Source: Thioalkalivibrio sulfidiphilus
GTDB lineage: Bacteria; Pseudomonadota; Gammaproteobacteria; Ectothiorhodospirales; Ectothiorhodospiraceae
Assembly (NCBI RefSeq): GCF_000377945.1
Contig: NZ_KB898926.1
Location: forward strand, 1 to 64,000
DNA length: 64,000 bases
Reading direction: 5' to 3'
Shown: one piece after another, positions 8,783-20,276 of the stretch
How positions within the stretch are numbered: position 1 is the first letter of the stretch
Layout of the letters: every line of letters begins with the position of its first letter
The notes under the pieces: generated by a model
What the model saw: the letters and a program-made list of their open reading frames with translations, nothing else
The model's database searches: none
Told to the model about the DNA's origin: nothing
Position numbers and translations under genes: made by a program

Positions 8783-9649
8783 ATGTCCATTCTCGTCGAT
8801 AGCCAGACCAAGGTGATCTGCCAGGGCTTTACCGGCAAGCAGGGCACCTTCCACTCCGAGCAGGCGATCGCCTACGGCACGCGCATGGTGGGTGGTGTCA
8901 CGCCGGGCAAGGGCGGTCAGAAGCACCTGGACCTGCCGGTGTTCGACACGGTCCATGACGCGGTGCGTGACACCGGCGCCGAGGCCACCATGATCTACGT
9001 GCCGGCGCCGTTTGCGGCGGACGCGATCCTGGAGGCCATGGACGCGGGCATTCAAGTGATCGTGTGCATCACCGAGGGCATCCCGATGCTGGACATGCTG
9101 CGGGTCAAGGCGGCCCTGGCCCACAGCGACGCGCGCCTGATCGGACCCAACTGCCCCGGCGTGATCACCCCTGGCGGCTGCAAGATCGGCATCATGCCCG
9201 GCCACATCCACCAGCCCGGCCGGGTGGGCATCGTGTCCCGTTCCGGGACGCTCACCTACGAGGCGGTGAAGCAGACCACCGACGCGGGTCTGGGCCAGAG
9301 CACCTGCGTGGGCATCGGCGGCGACCCCATCCAGGGCATGAACTTCGTGGACTGCCTGGCGCTGTTCCAGGCCGATCCGCAGACCGAGGGCATCATCCTG
9401 GTGGGTGAGATCGGCGGCACGGCGGAGGAAGAAGCGGCCGCCTACATCAAGGCCCACGTCACCAAGCCCGTGGTCGCCTACATCGCCGGCGTCACCGCAC
9501 CGCCCGGACGGCGCATGGGCCATGCCGGTGCCATCATCTCCGGCGGTCAGGGCACGGCGGAACAGAAGTTCGCCGCCCTGGAGGCCGCCGGCGTCTCCGT
9601 GGTGCGTTCGCCTGCCGAGATGGGCGAGCGTATGAAGACGCTGCTGTGA
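8783..9649 (+). CDS. sucD: succinate-CoA ligase (ADP-forming), alpha subunit
   Basis: 288 residues. It contains the N-terminal CoA-binding Rossmann fold ([18 protein letters not shown]), the [11 protein letters not shown] loop and the phosphorylated active-site histidine in [13 protein letters not shown] (His247). It pairs with SucC. The start codon lies only 16 bases after the right arm of the inserted four-helix-bundle element, so its ribosome-binding region borders the insertion. A second, gene-less copy of the same heptad repeat begins 8 bases after its stop codon. Confidence 0.97.
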   Translation: MSILVDSQTKVICQGFTGKQGTFHSEQAIAYGTRMVGGVTPGKGGQKHLDLPVFDTVHDAVRDTGAEATMIYVPAPFAADAILEAMDAGIQVIVCITEGIPMLDMLRVKAALAHSDARLIGPNCPGVITPGGCKIGIMPGHIHQPGRVGIVSRSGTLTYEAVKQTTDAGLGQSTCVGIGGDPIQGMNFVDCLALFQADPQTEGIILVGEIGGTAEEEAAAYIKAHVTKPVVAYIAGVTAPPGRRMGHAGAIISGGQGTAEQKFAALEAAGVSVVRSPAEMGERMKTLL

Positions 9650-9656
9650 GCGGCGA

Positions 9657-9766
9657 ATTCAAAATTCAATATTTAAAATTCAAAGGGAGGATCACGCCCG
9701 CGTTCTCCGTGACGGTCGATCGCGGCTGTGCCCGTCCTTTGAATGTTGAATTTTGAATATTGAATT
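9657..9766. mobile_element. short derivative of the ATTCAAN inverted-repeat element (no gene)
   Basis: The left arm (9657-9686) is ATTCAAA, ATTCAAT, ATTTAAA, ATTCAAA, then GG. The right arm (9736-9766) is CC followed by TTTGAAT, GTTGAAT, TTTGAAT, ATTGAAT. Arm structure, unit number and the inner GG/CC edge match the gene-containing copy at 8291-8766, but the interior is only 49 bp. It begins 7 bases after the sucD stop and ends 10 bases before the nadE start. Confidence 0.75.
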
Positions 9767-9776
9767 GTCTTCCCCC

Positions 9777-11417
9777 ATGACCGACACCCTGAAAATCGCC
9801 CTGGCCCAGGTGGACCTGCTGGTGGGTGACGTGGAGGGCAACGCCGAGCGCATCCGTGACTGGGTCTTCAAGGCCCGGGACGAACTGGGCGCGGACCTGG
9901 TGCTGTTCCCGGAACTGGCCATCACCGGTTATCCCCCCGAGGACCTGCTGCTGCGCGCCAGCCTGCACGCGCGCACCGAGCGGGCCCTGCACAAGCTGGC
10001 CCACGAGGTCCGGGGTATCGACGTGGTGCTGGGCGCGCCCGTGAGCGATGAGCGCGGCCTGCACAACAGCGCCCTGCTGCTGCGCGACGGCGCCATCGCC
10101 GCCCGTTACGACAAGCAGATCCTGCCCAACTACAGCGTGTTCGACGAGAAGCGCTATTTCGTACCCGGCCACGAGGCCTGCGTGATCCAGGTGCGCGGCG
10201 TGCCCCTGGGGCTCACCGTGTGCGAGGACATCTGGCAGCCGGAGCCCGCGGCCCGTGCCCGGGAGGCGGGCGCGCGTCTGATCCTCAACATCAACGCCTC
10301 CCCCTATCACCGGGGCAAGCGCGAGGAGCGCCTGCAGACCCTGCGCGCACGGGTGCGCGAAACGGGCCTGCCGCTGCTCTATCTCAACCTGGTGGGTGGC
10401 CAGGACGAACTGGTGTTCGACGGCCAGTCCCTGGTGGTGGGTGGCGAGGGCGAGGTGCGCCAGTCCCTGCCCGCCTGGCATGAGTGCCTGTCCCTGGTGA
10501 TTGTGGACTGCCCGCCGGGCGATGCCCCGCTGCAGCCCCGGGCCGGTGAGCAGGCGCCGATTGCCGACGAGGCGGCCGAGCTCTACCAGGCCCTGGTGAC
10601 CGGGGTGCGCGACTACGTCTCCAAGAACGGTTTCAGGGGCGCGGTGCTCGGACTCTCCGGCGGCATCGACTCGGCGCTGACCCTGTGCATCGCCGTGGAT
10701 GCCCTGGGCGCGGACGCGGTGGAGGCGGTGATGATGCCCTACCGCTACACCGCCTCCATGAGTGTGGAGGATGCGCGCAGCCAGGCCCGCACCCTGGGTG
10801 TGCGTTACCGGGAGATCCCTATCGAGCCCATGGTGGAGGCCTTCCTGACGGCGCTCGCCCCGGAGTTCGAGGGCCTGCCCCGGGACACCACCGAGGAGAA
10901 CATCCAGGCCCGTTGTCGCGGCGTGATCCTCATGGCCATCTCCAACAAGACCGGCCGCATGCTGCTCACCACCGGCAACAAGAGCGAGATGGCGGTGGGC
11001 TACGCCACCCTGTACGGGGACATGGCCGGCGGTTTCGCGCCGCTCAAGGACGTTTCCAAGCTCTGGGTGTTCCGCCTGGCGGAGTACCGCAACACCCTCG
11101 GTGCGGCCATCCCGCGCCGGGTGATCGAACGCCCGCCGTCCGCCGAACTGGCGCCGGGCCAGCAGGACTCCGACAGCCTGCCGCCCTACGAGGTGCTGGA
11201 CCCGATCCTGGAGCGCTTCGTGGAACAGGATCAGTCCGTGGAGCAGATCGTGCGCGCCGGCTTCGACGAGGCCACCGTGCAGCGGGTGGCGACCCTGGTG
11301 CTGCGCAACGAGTACAAGCGCCGCCAGGCACCACCCGGCGTGCGGGTCACCCGCCGCGGCTTCGGCAAGGACCGGCGCTATCCGATCACCTCCGGGTACG
11401 GAAGATTGTTAAGTTGA
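9777..11417 (+). CDS. nadE: glutamine-dependent NAD+ synthetase
   Basis: 546 residues. The N-terminal nitrilase-type glutaminase domain has the catalytic triad Glu46 (LFPELAITGYPP), Lys113 (YDKQILPN) and Cys149 (LTVCEDIWQ). The C-terminal N-type ATP pyrophosphatase domain has the SGGIDSALT loop near residue 298. It amidates nicotinic acid adenine dinucleotide to NAD+. ATG 9777 (MTDTLKIALAQ) is chosen because the upstream alternative at 9753 lies within the right arm of the repeat element. A PII signalling gene follows, a common pairing. Confidence 0.96.
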   Translation: MTDTLKIALAQVDLLVGDVEGNAERIRDWVFKARDELGADLVLFPELAITGYPPEDLLLRASLHARTERALHKLAHEVRGIDVVLGAPVSDERGLHNSALLLRDGAIAARYDKQILPNYSVFDEKRYFVPGHEACVIQVRGVPLGLTVCEDIWQPEPAARAREAGARLILNINASPYHRGKREERLQTLRARVRETGLPLLYLNLVGGQDELVFDGQSLVVGGEGEVRQSLPAWHECLSLVIVDCPPGDAPLQPRAGEQAPIADEAAELYQALVTGVRDYVSKNGFRGAVLGLSGGIDSALTLCIAVDALGADAVEAVMMPYRYTASMSVEDARSQARTLGVRYREIPIEPMVEAFLTALAPEFEGLPRDTTEENIQARCRGVILMAISNKTGRMLLTTGNKSEMAVGYATLYGDMAGGFAPLKDVSKLWVFRLAEYRNTLGAAIPRRVIERPPSAELAPGQQDSDSLPPYEVLDPILERFVEQDQSVEQIVRAGFDEATVQRVATLVLRNEYKRRQAPPGVRVTRRGFGKDRRYPITSGYGRLLS

Positions 11418-11468
11418 AGACAGACACAAGCTGCCAGAGAAAAGAGCCAAGAGGGTCAAGCCCTTTGC

Positions 11469-11870
<402 letters not shown>

Positions 11871-11990
11871 CAAGTGGTTAGTGGCTAGTGGCTAGTGGCT
11901 AGTGACAAGGAAAACCTTTGCTTCCCTGAGACCGAATCAGATCGAAGCCGCGGCTTTCCTTGCCACTCGCCACTTGAGACTTGCTACTTG
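11871..11990. repeat. inverted pair of TAGTGGC heptad units between convergent genes
   Basis: The left arm (11871-11910) contains TAGTGGT/TAGTGGC heptads and starts directly after the PII stop codon. The right arm (11958-11990) contains GCCACTC, GCCACTT, GAGACTT and GCTACTT, and includes the stop codon of the convergent nitroreductase gene (CTA at 11984-11986). The two arms therefore bracket the gap from stop codon to stop codon. Confidence 0.75.
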
Positions 11991-12505
11991 TAAATCACCA
12001 GTTCATCCAGCCTTCTGCGCGGCGTGACCTCCGGCAGCTCCGCCGGATAACCCACGCACAGCAGCGCAATGGGGCGCTGCGTCTCGGGCAGGTCCAGCTG
12101 TTCGGCGACCTGCGCCTCATCGAAGTAACCGACCCAGGTGGAACCCAGTCCGGCGGCGACCACGGCCAGCTGCGCGTAGGCGCAGGCGATGGTGGCGTCC
12201 TGCAGGGCGAACAGGTCCCGTCCCCGTTCGCCGTACTTGCGTGCCGAGCGTTCCGCCTCGGTGCAGAACACCAGCACCACCGGGGCCTCGGCGATGAAGG
12301 CCTGGTCGTGGGCGGCCCGGGCGAGGGCGGCACGCAGGGCGGCGTCACGCACCGCCACGACGACGTAGGCCTGCAGGTCACCGGCCGAGGGTGCGGCGAT
12401 GGCGGTCTCCAGGATGGCGTGAAGCTTTTCATCCTCCACCGGCATGTCCGCCTGGTAACGGCGGACCGAGTGGCGATGGCGCACGGTCTTGAAGAAGTCC
12501 CACAT
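11984..12505 (-). CDS. nitroreductase-family FMN oxidoreductase
   Basis: 173 residues. The N-terminal RHRHSVRRY phosphate-binding motif, APSAGDLQAYVVV and the C-terminal GSTWVGYFDEAQVAEQL and PIALLCVGYP segments are typical of short FMN-dependent nitroreductases. These work as dimers with NAD(P)H; the substrate cannot be told. It shares its orientation with bamD, 22 bp upstream. Its last codons lie within a heptad repeat arm. Confidence 0.88.
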   Translation of the reverse strand: MWDFFKTVRHRHSVRRYQADMPVEDEKLHAILETAIAAPSAGDLQAYVVVAVRDAALRAALARAAHDQAFIAEAPVVLVFCTEAERSARKYGERGRDLFALQDATIACAYAQLAVVAAGLGSTWVGYFDEAQVAEQLDLPETQRPIALLCVGYPAELPEVTPRRRLDELVIYK

Positions 12506-12527
12506 GGCCTGTGTCCTGTCTGGGGTT

Positions 12528-13301
12528 TCAGCGGTTCTGCAGTCGGGCGGCCCGTTCCGGATCGTTCAGGGCCAGGACCCGCAGGGCATCGTCTGCCAGG
12601 TCGTTCAGCTCCAGCTTGCGATAGGCGCGCACCATGACCTCCAGGGCGTCCAGGTTGGAGTCGGCCTCCGGGTAGGTCTCAATCACGGTGCGGGCGCGCT
12701 GGGCGGCGGCGAGCCACGCCCCGCGACGCATGTAGAAGTCCGCCACGTGCAGCTCGTGGGCCGCGAGCATGTTGCGCAGGTAGATCAGGCGCTGGTGGGC
12801 ATCCTCGGCATAGCGGCTGTCCGGGAAGTTGCCCACCAGGGTGGAGAAGTCATCGAAGGCCTGGCGCAGGTGGGCCGGGTTACGACTGCTGGGATCCCGG
12901 GGGAACCAGCGCTGCAGGTAGCCCTGGCCGCGGTTGGCGTTTATCAGGCCCTTGAGATAGTAGGCGTAGTCCACGTAGGGATGACGCGGGTTGATCTGGA
13001 TGAATCGGTCGGCGGCAGCCAGGGCCATCTCCGGCTCATCGGCCTTGTGATAGGCGTAGGCTACCTCCAGCTGGGCCTGCTGGGCGAAGCGGCTGAAAGG
13101 GAAGCGGGCCTCGAGGCTCTCGTAATATCCCACTGCCTGGTCGAAGTTGCCCCGGTCCAGGGCCGCGCGGGCCTCGGTGTAGAGCTGGCTCGCGGACCAG
13201 TCGCGGGTGGGATCCTGGCGGTTGGCGCCGCAGCCGGCGACCAGGGTGAGGGACAGCAGGGAGACGAGCAGGAGCAGGATGAACTGACGCATGGGTGTCA
13301 T
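12528..13301 (-). CDS. bamD: outer membrane assembly lipoprotein BamD
   Basis: 257 residues with a lipoprotein signal (LTLVAGC) followed by TPR-like repeats: LYTEARAALDRGNFDQAVGYYESLEARFPF and RFIQINPRHPYVDYAYYLKGL. BamD is the essential outer-membrane lipoprotein that links BamA to BamCE. bamC lies elsewhere in this window. Start codons at 13301 (MTPMRQF) and 13292 (MRQF) are both possible. It is divergent from rluD, the usual gammaproteobacterial arrangement. Confidence 0.93.
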   Translation of the reverse strand: MTPMRQFILLLLVSLLSLTLVAGCGANRQDPTRDWSASQLYTEARAALDRGNFDQAVGYYESLEARFPFSRFAQQAQLEVAYAYHKADEPEMALAAADRFIQINPRHPYVDYAYYLKGLINANRGQGYLQRWFPRDPSSRNPAHLRQAFDDFSTLVGNFPDSRYAEDAHQRLIYLRNMLAAHELHVADFYMRRGAWLAAAQRARTVIETYPEADSNLDALEVMVRAYRKLELNDLADDALRVLALNDPERAARLQNR

Positions 13302-13389
13302 GGGGCACCGGGACTGGAATAATGGGCGGCAGTATAACAAGGGAAACGCTGAATAACTCGGCGTTTCCGCGCGCCAGGGACGGCCCGCC

Positions 13390-13489
13390 CGCGAATCGAA
13401 CACCTAAGTGTTTGATTCGCGTAGCCGCGTCCGGGCGTGTACCGGGCGCGGCGCGCACTGAACAAGTCCTGGACGGACTTGTTCAGTGC
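13390..13489. repeat. two palindromes in the bamD-rluD divergent gap
   Basis: The first palindrome (13391-13420, GCGAATCGAACACCTAAGTG...) is imperfect. The second has perfect 15-bp arms at 13455-13469 and 13475-13489 around a 5-base loop. Together they resemble a REP/BIME-type pair. They lie upstream of both genes, so they are not terminators for either; they might affect both promoters. Confidence 0.6.
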
Positions 13490-13506
13490 TTCCCAACGAG
13501 AGGGCT

Positions 13507-14463
13507 GTGAGCTTGTCCGGAGAGCTTGAAATCATTCATTTACAGGGGGAAGTGCCCGAGGCGCTGTCCGGCCAGAGGTTGGACGCCGCCCTGGCGCGCA
13601 TGTTCCCCAGCTATTCCCGCAGCCGCATCCAGCAGTGGATGGAGGCGGGCTGGGTGCGTGTGGACGGCGAGACGCCGCGCCGCCGGGACACCGCCCTGGG
13701 CGGTGCCCGGGTGGTGATCGAGGCCCGGGTGGAGGCGGCTTCCGAGGACCGGGCCGAGGACATTCCCCTGGAGGTGATCTACGAGGACGACAGTCTGCTG
13801 GTGATCAACAAGCCGCCGGGCCTGGTGACCCATCCCGCCGCCGGCAACCGGGAGGGCACCCTGGTCAATGCCCTGCTGCACCACGCCCCGGATCTCGCCG
13901 CGTTGCCCCGGGCGGGCATCGTGCACCGCCTGGACAAGGAGACCTCCGGCCTGCTGGTGGTGGCGCGCACCCTGGAGGCCCACACGGACCTGGTGCGCCA
14001 GCTCCAGGCGCGCACCGTGGGCCGGGAATACCTGGCCCTGGTGCAGGGCGTGATCGTGGCGGGCGGCACCGTGGATGCCCCCATCGGACGTCACCCGGTG
14101 GACCGCAAGCGCATGGCGGTGGTCGCCGGCGGCAAGGAGGCCATCACCCATTACCGGGTGGAGGCGCGCTTCCCCCACCACACCCTGCTGCGGGTGAGAC
14201 TGGAGACCGGCCGCACCCACCAGATCCGCGTGCACATGGCCCACATTCATCATCCCATCGTGGGCGATCCGGTCTACGGCGGGAGACTGAAGGTTCCCGC
14301 AGGCTTGTCCGAGGCGGAGCAGGCGGTCCTGCGCGGCTTCCGTCGCCAGGCCCTGCATGCGGCGCGCCTGGAACTGGTGCATCCCGTCACCGGCGAGGAG
14401 ATGGGCTGGGAGGCGCCCATGCCGGAGGACATGGCAAGACTCCTGCGGAGTCTTGAAGGATGA
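13507..14463 (+). CDS. rluD: 23S rRNA pseudouridine synthase RluD
   Basis: 318 residues. An N-terminal S4 RNA-binding domain (GQRLDAALARMFPSYSRSRIQQWMEAGWVRVDG) precedes a pseudouridine synthase domain with the catalytic aspartate in IVHRLDKETSGLLVVA, and the later ETGRTHQIRVHMAH motif. RluD modifies U1911, U1915 and U1917 in helix 69 of 23S rRNA. The GTG start at 13507 is chosen because AGAGG lies just upstream. pgeF (yfiH) follows, as in E. coli. The last codons and the stop (GGATGA) form the start of a heptad repeat arm. Confidence 0.93.
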   Translation: MSLSGELEIIHLQGEVPEALSGQRLDAALARMFPSYSRSRIQQWMEAGWVRVDGETPRRRDTALGGARVVIEARVEAASEDRAEDIPLEVIYEDDSLLVINKPPGLVTHPAAGNREGTLVNALLHHAPDLAALPRAGIVHRLDKETSGLLVVARTLEAHTDLVRQLQARTVGREYLALVQGVIVAGGTVDAPIGRHPVDRKRMAVVAGGKEAITHYRVEARFPHHTLLRVRLETGRTHQIRVHMAHIHHPIVGDPVYGGRLKVPAGLSEAEQAVLRGFRRQALHAARLELVHPVTGEEMGWEAPMPEDMARLLRSLEG

Positions 14464-14600
14464 AGGTGGAAGGATGAAGGATGAAACAAGGCTCACCCCG
14501 ATCTTCGTACCTGTCAAACCCCGCGGCAGGCCAAGCGTCTGAGGGCTCTTGGGTTTGCTTGATTCATCCTTCGTCCTTCATCCTTCATCCTTCATCCTTA
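14453..14600. repeat. inverted pair of GAAGGAT heptad units between rluD and pgeF
   Basis: The left arm (14453-14485) reads GAAGGAT, GAAGGTG, GAAGGAT, GAAGGAT and overlaps the rluD stop codon. The right arm (14572-14600) has five ATCCTTC-type heptads and ends 6 bases before the pgeF start. About 85 bp of GC-rich sequence lies between the arms. Confidence 0.75.
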
Positions 14601-14605
14601 CCGTC

Positions 14606-15331
14606 ATGGACTTCATTATTCCCAACTGGCCCGCCCCCGATCGTATCGGCGCCGCCTCCACCACCCGCCAGGGCGGCGTGAGCCGGCCGCCCTACGACAG
14701 CTTCAACCTGGGCGATCACGTGGGTGATGACCCCGCCGCCGTCGCCGCCAATCGGGCCCTCCTGGTGGACGCGCTGTCCCTGCCCGCCGATCCCCTGTGG
14801 CTTACCCAGGTCCACGGCACCACGGTGGTGGATGCGGCGCGCGGCACGGCCGGGGAGAATGCCGATGCGTCCGTGGCCTTCGAGCCCGGGGTCGTATGTG
14901 CGGTGATGACCGCCGACTGTCTGCCGGTGCTGTTCTGCGACGTGGCGGGGACGAAGGTGGGCGCCGCCCATGCGGGCTGGCGGGGTCTGCATGCCGGGGT
15001 GCTGGAGGCCACGGTGCAGGCCCTGGGCGGTGGCGAGGACCTGATGGTCTGGCTGGGACCTGCCATCGGACCCAGTGCCTTCCAGGTGGGCGCCGAGGTG
15101 CGCGAGGCCTTCCTGGACGCAGATCCGGGTGCAGCCGGGGCCTTCCGGCCCGATGGCGAGCGCTGGCGCGCGGACATCTATACCCTGGCGCGGCGTCGAC
15201 TGGCCGCCTGCGGCGTCAGGTCCGTGCAGGGCGGTGGCCTGTGCACCTACGCCGAGCGCGAGCGCTTCTTCTCCTACCGGCGCGACGCGACCACCGGGCG
15301 CATGGCCAGCCTGATCTGGATCAGGTCCTGA
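14606..15331 (+). CDS. pgeF: YfiH/LACC1-family purine nucleoside phosphorylase (PgeF)
   Basis: 241 residues with the family metal-site motifs: LTQVHGTTV, VMTADCLPVLFCD and GAAHAGWRGLHAGV, plus GLCTYAERERFFSYRR near the end. Members were named polyphenol oxidases but are now known as purine nucleoside phosphorylase/adenosine deaminase-type enzymes, and YfiH (PgeF) also has an editing role in peptidoglycan synthesis. ATG 14606 is chosen because upstream in-frame codons are within the repeat arm. It is probably cotranscribed with rluD; clpB has its own promoter downstream. Confidence 0.9.
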   Translation: MDFIIPNWPAPDRIGAASTTRQGGVSRPPYDSFNLGDHVGDDPAAVAANRALLVDALSLPADPLWLTQVHGTTVVDAARGTAGENADASVAFEPGVVCAVMTADCLPVLFCDVAGTKVGAAHAGWRGLHAGVLEATVQALGGGEDLMVWLGPAIGPSAFQVGAEVREAFLDADPGAAGAFRPDGERWRADIYTLARRRLAACGVRSVQGGGLCTYAERERFFSYRRDATTGRMASLIWIRS

Positions 15332-15352
15332 TCCACCTTCATCCCTGCATGA

Positions 15353-15380
15353 CTTGAATTCCCGCCAGGCTTACCCATCT
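15353..15380 (+). promoter_or_regulatory. sigma-32 heat-shock promoter for clpB
   Basis: CTTGAA at 15353-15358 and CCCATCT at 15374-15380 are separated by 15 bases, which fits the sigma-32 pattern (CTTGAAA, 13-15 bases, CCCCATNT). It lies 40 bp upstream of the clpB start. Confidence 0.75.
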
Positions 15381-15419
15381 TAGGGGTATTGCCAAAATTG
15401 CCCTGCGAGAATTCAGCTC

Positions 15420-17999
<2,580 letters not shown>

Positions 18000-18036
18000 G
18001 GCGAAGAGCCGCAAGACCGAAAAGCCGAAAGCCAAC

Positions 18037-18133
18037 CGCGAAGGACGCGAAGGTTTGTGCAAAGGACGCGAAGGAATTCTCTTCCACTAGAAGTCCTTGG
18101 CGCCCTTCGCGAAAACCCTTGCGTCCTTCGCGG
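18037..18133. repeat. inverted pair of AAGGACGCG-type units after clpB
   Basis: The left arm (18037-18074) contains GCGAAGGACGCGAAGG and AAAGGACGCGAAGG. The right arm (18092-18133) contains CCCTTCGCGAAAACCC and CGTCCTTCGCGG. The spacing is 9-11 bases rather than strictly 7. A related arm lies at 59562-59590. Confidence 0.65.
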
Positions 18134-18218
18134 ACCCTGCGTTTTCCTTGTGTGAATTCCGCCCGCGCCGGCCATCTGTATTAGACTTGCCCGACCATTT
18201 AACCCGGGAGTCCGATCC

Positions 18219-18512
18219 ATGAGCGATGATGCATTGCAGTTGTCCGGTGAACTGGTCCAGCGGATCCAGGACACCCTGTCCGCCAATGACCTCCGTTGCA
18301 AGGACCCCCTGGTGGCGGTGCAGTACCTGGCGGCGGTGACCGGTTACATGCTGGCCAGCCAGTCCATGGCCGAGGACCAGAAGCGGGACTACCTGGAGCA
18401 GCTCACCGGTTTCCTGCACCACGTGTTCAACGACGTGGTCTCCCAGCAGCGCAAGCCCGCCGCCCCGCCGGCCCAGGAGGCCTCGGGGGTCTGGAGGCCG
18501 GGGGACGCTTGA
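18219..18512 (+). CDS. small helical protein of unknown function (97 aa)
   Basis: The start ATG is preceded by CGGGAG at good distance. The product is predicted to be helical through residues 5-80 (LSGELVQRIQDTLSANDL, GYMLASQSMAEDQKRDYLEQL), with a Pro/Ala-rich tail. There is no signal peptide, metal motif or transmembrane segment. I do not recognise a family. Codon use matches its neighbours, so it is probably a real gene. A repeat pair starts just after its stop codon. Confidence 0.6.
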   Translation: MSDDALQLSGELVQRIQDTLSANDLRCKDPLVAVQYLAAVTGYMLASQSMAEDQKRDYLEQLTGFLHHVFNDVVSQQRKPAAPPAQEASGVWRPGDA

Positions 18513-18514
18513 TT

Positions 18515-18589
18515 GAAGTTGGAAGGGTGAATTGGGAAGTGGGAAGTAAAACAACTTCGCACTTCCCAATTCACCCTTCCTACTTGTTC
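18515..18589. repeat. inverted pair of GAAGTGG-type heptads between convergent genes
   Basis: The left arm (18515-18547, GGGTGAATTGGGAAGTGGGA core) starts 3 bases after the stop of the 18219 gene. The right arm (18554-18589) contains the stop codon of the convergent 18580-19134 gene. Copies of the same family lie at 24724-24799 and 28363-28472. Confidence 0.8.
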
Positions 18590-19134
18590 TTCCTGCCCTT
18601 GTTGGTCCTCGCCAGTTCCCGCAGCATCGCCTCCTGCTCGTTGAAGGAGGGGATGTGCTTGCGCCCGGACTCGCCCGCATCCTTGCCCACGGGCTGGTGG
18701 CCGGCCCGTTCCGATTCCTTGATGCGCACGTATTCGTCCAGGCCCGCGTCGTCGTCGGTGTAGCGGCCCCGGAATCCCTGGGGCGGGCGGGCGCCGGGCT
18801 TGAGGAAGTGCTGCATGCGCAGGGCCTTGTTGTAGGCGGTCACACGCCGGTCGATCCACACCAGGTCGAAGGCGGCGAACAGCAGGGCCGGCACCAGGCC
18901 CGCGAGGATCCAGACCGGGCCCAGGGTCAGTGCCAGAGCCAGGCCCAGCAGGCTCAGGCCCAGGTAGGCGAACCCGCCCCGGCGCTCGGCCAGGTAAAAG
19001 CGGTGCAGGCCCAGGGGAAACAGCACCAGCAGGCCGTAGGCCACCGGGCGGCGTTTCATCTCCTGGGCCAGGGTCATGTTCAGGCGCTGCAGGCCGGCGC
19101 CTTCCAGGTCCAGTTTCTTCCAGGCTTCGCTCAT
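18580..19134 (-). CDS. TM2-domain-like membrane protein
   Basis: 184 residues. Two adjacent hydrophobic segments (about 33-50 and 55-95) contain the TM2-like core FPLGLHRFYLAERRGGFAYLG. A cytoplasmic tail of about 85 charged residues follows (QHFLKPGARPPQGFRGRYTDDDAGLDEYVR). The function of TM2 proteins in bacteria is not known. The stop codon is formed within a heptad repeat arm, so the last residues (KGRKNK) are close to the element boundary. Confidence 0.7.
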   Translation of the reverse strand: MSEAWKKLDLEGAGLQRLNMTLAQEMKRRPVAYGLLVLFPLGLHRFYLAERRGGFAYLGLSLLGLALALTLGPVWILAGLVPALLFAAFDLVWIDRRVTAYNKALRMQHFLKPGARPPQGFRGRYTDDDAGLDEYVRIKESERAGHQPVGKDAGESGRKHIPSFNEQEAMLRELARTNKGRKNK

Positions 19135-19307
19135 GTGGGCTTGTATTCCGGGGCTTGGGGCGAGGGAGGAGTGTAGCGGTCGACGGCCCGTCTGCCCATT
19201 GACCCCGGTGGTTCGGCGGTTACTGTGGCATTGCCGTGCTTGCGGCTATGCTAATATTCAGCCGATTAACCATACTTATTGCCAAGCACAGGGTATCAGG
19301 GTCTTTC

Positions 19308-20231
19308 ATGGCTGATCGCCGACTACAGGTCTTCTACACCGTGGCGCGTTTGCTGTCCTTCACCAAGGCGGCGGATGCCCTGCACATGACCCAGCCCGCG
19401 GTCACCTTCCAGGTGCGCCAGCTGGAGGATTACTTCAACACCCGGCTGTTCGACCGTACCCACAACCGGGTCAGTCTCACCGAGGCCGGGCGTACCGTCT
19501 ACGAGTATGCCGAGCGCATCTTCGAACTCTACTCGGAGATGGAGAATTCGGTGCGTGAGCTGACCGGCGACGTGAGTGGTGCCCTGACCCTGGGGGCCAG
19601 CACCACCATCGCCGAGTACATGCTTCCCTCCCTGCTGGGGGACTTCAAGAAGAAGTACCCGGAGATCAACATCCGCCTCAAGGTGTCCAACTCCGAGGGC
19701 ATCGTCTCCATGGTGGAGAACAACATCATCGACCTGGGGGTGGTGGAATCACCGGTGAGCAACCGCAACCTGCTGGTGGAGGTGTGCCAGCAGGATCAGC
19801 TGGTGCTGGTGGTGCCGCCGGACCATCCCCTGGCCGGGGAGAAACAGGCCACCCTGGAGCAGATCCTCTCCCAGCCGTTCATCTGCCGGGAGGAGGGCTC
19901 CGGCACCCGGGAGGTGATCGTGGAGTACATGGCCAGCCAGGGCGTGGACAAGAACGCCCTGGGGGTGTGCCTGGAACTGGGCAGCCCGGAGGCCATCAAA
20001 GGTGCCGTGGAGGCGGGCATGGGGGTCTCCATCCTGTCCCGGGCCACGGTGGAAAAGGAGCTGGCGCTGAAGCGCCTGGTGGCCATCCCCCTGGCGCCCC
20101 CCTTGGAGCGTCCCTTCTCCTTCGTGCGCCAGCGGCAGAAATTCCGCCTGCGGGCCATGGAAGAATTGCTGGAATTTGCACGCAATTATTGCCAGGTCCA
20201 TGCTGGCGATCTCCCGCGCACCGACGCCTGA
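19308..20231 (+). CDS. LysR-family transcriptional regulator
   Basis: 307 residues. N-terminal winged helix-turn-helix (MADRRLQVFYTVARLLSFTKAADALHMTQPAVTFQVRQLE), linker helix, and a C-terminal substrate-binding domain starting near residue 90 (SGALTLGASTTIAEYMLP). The start at 19308 is where the family begins; an upstream in-frame ATG at 19236 would add 24 atypical residues. The effector is not predictable. The gene reads towards the 20277-22474 genes, which may be its targets, but LTTRs more often control divergent genes. Confidence 0.9.
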   Translation: MADRRLQVFYTVARLLSFTKAADALHMTQPAVTFQVRQLEDYFNTRLFDRTHNRVSLTEAGRTVYEYAERIFELYSEMENSVRELTGDVSGALTLGASTTIAEYMLPSLLGDFKKKYPEINIRLKVSNSEGIVSMVENNIIDLGVVESPVSNRNLLVEVCQQDQLVLVVPPDHPLAGEKQATLEQILSQPFICREEGSGTREVIVEYMASQGVDKNALGVCLELGSPEAIKGAVEAGMGVSILSRATVEKELALKRLVAIPLAPPLERPFSFVRQRQKFRLRAMEELLEFARNYCQVHAGDLPRTDA

Positions 20232-20276
20232 TCCGGCGCATCCGCGACATTTGCACAGATCGCCACGGAGTCTTTG

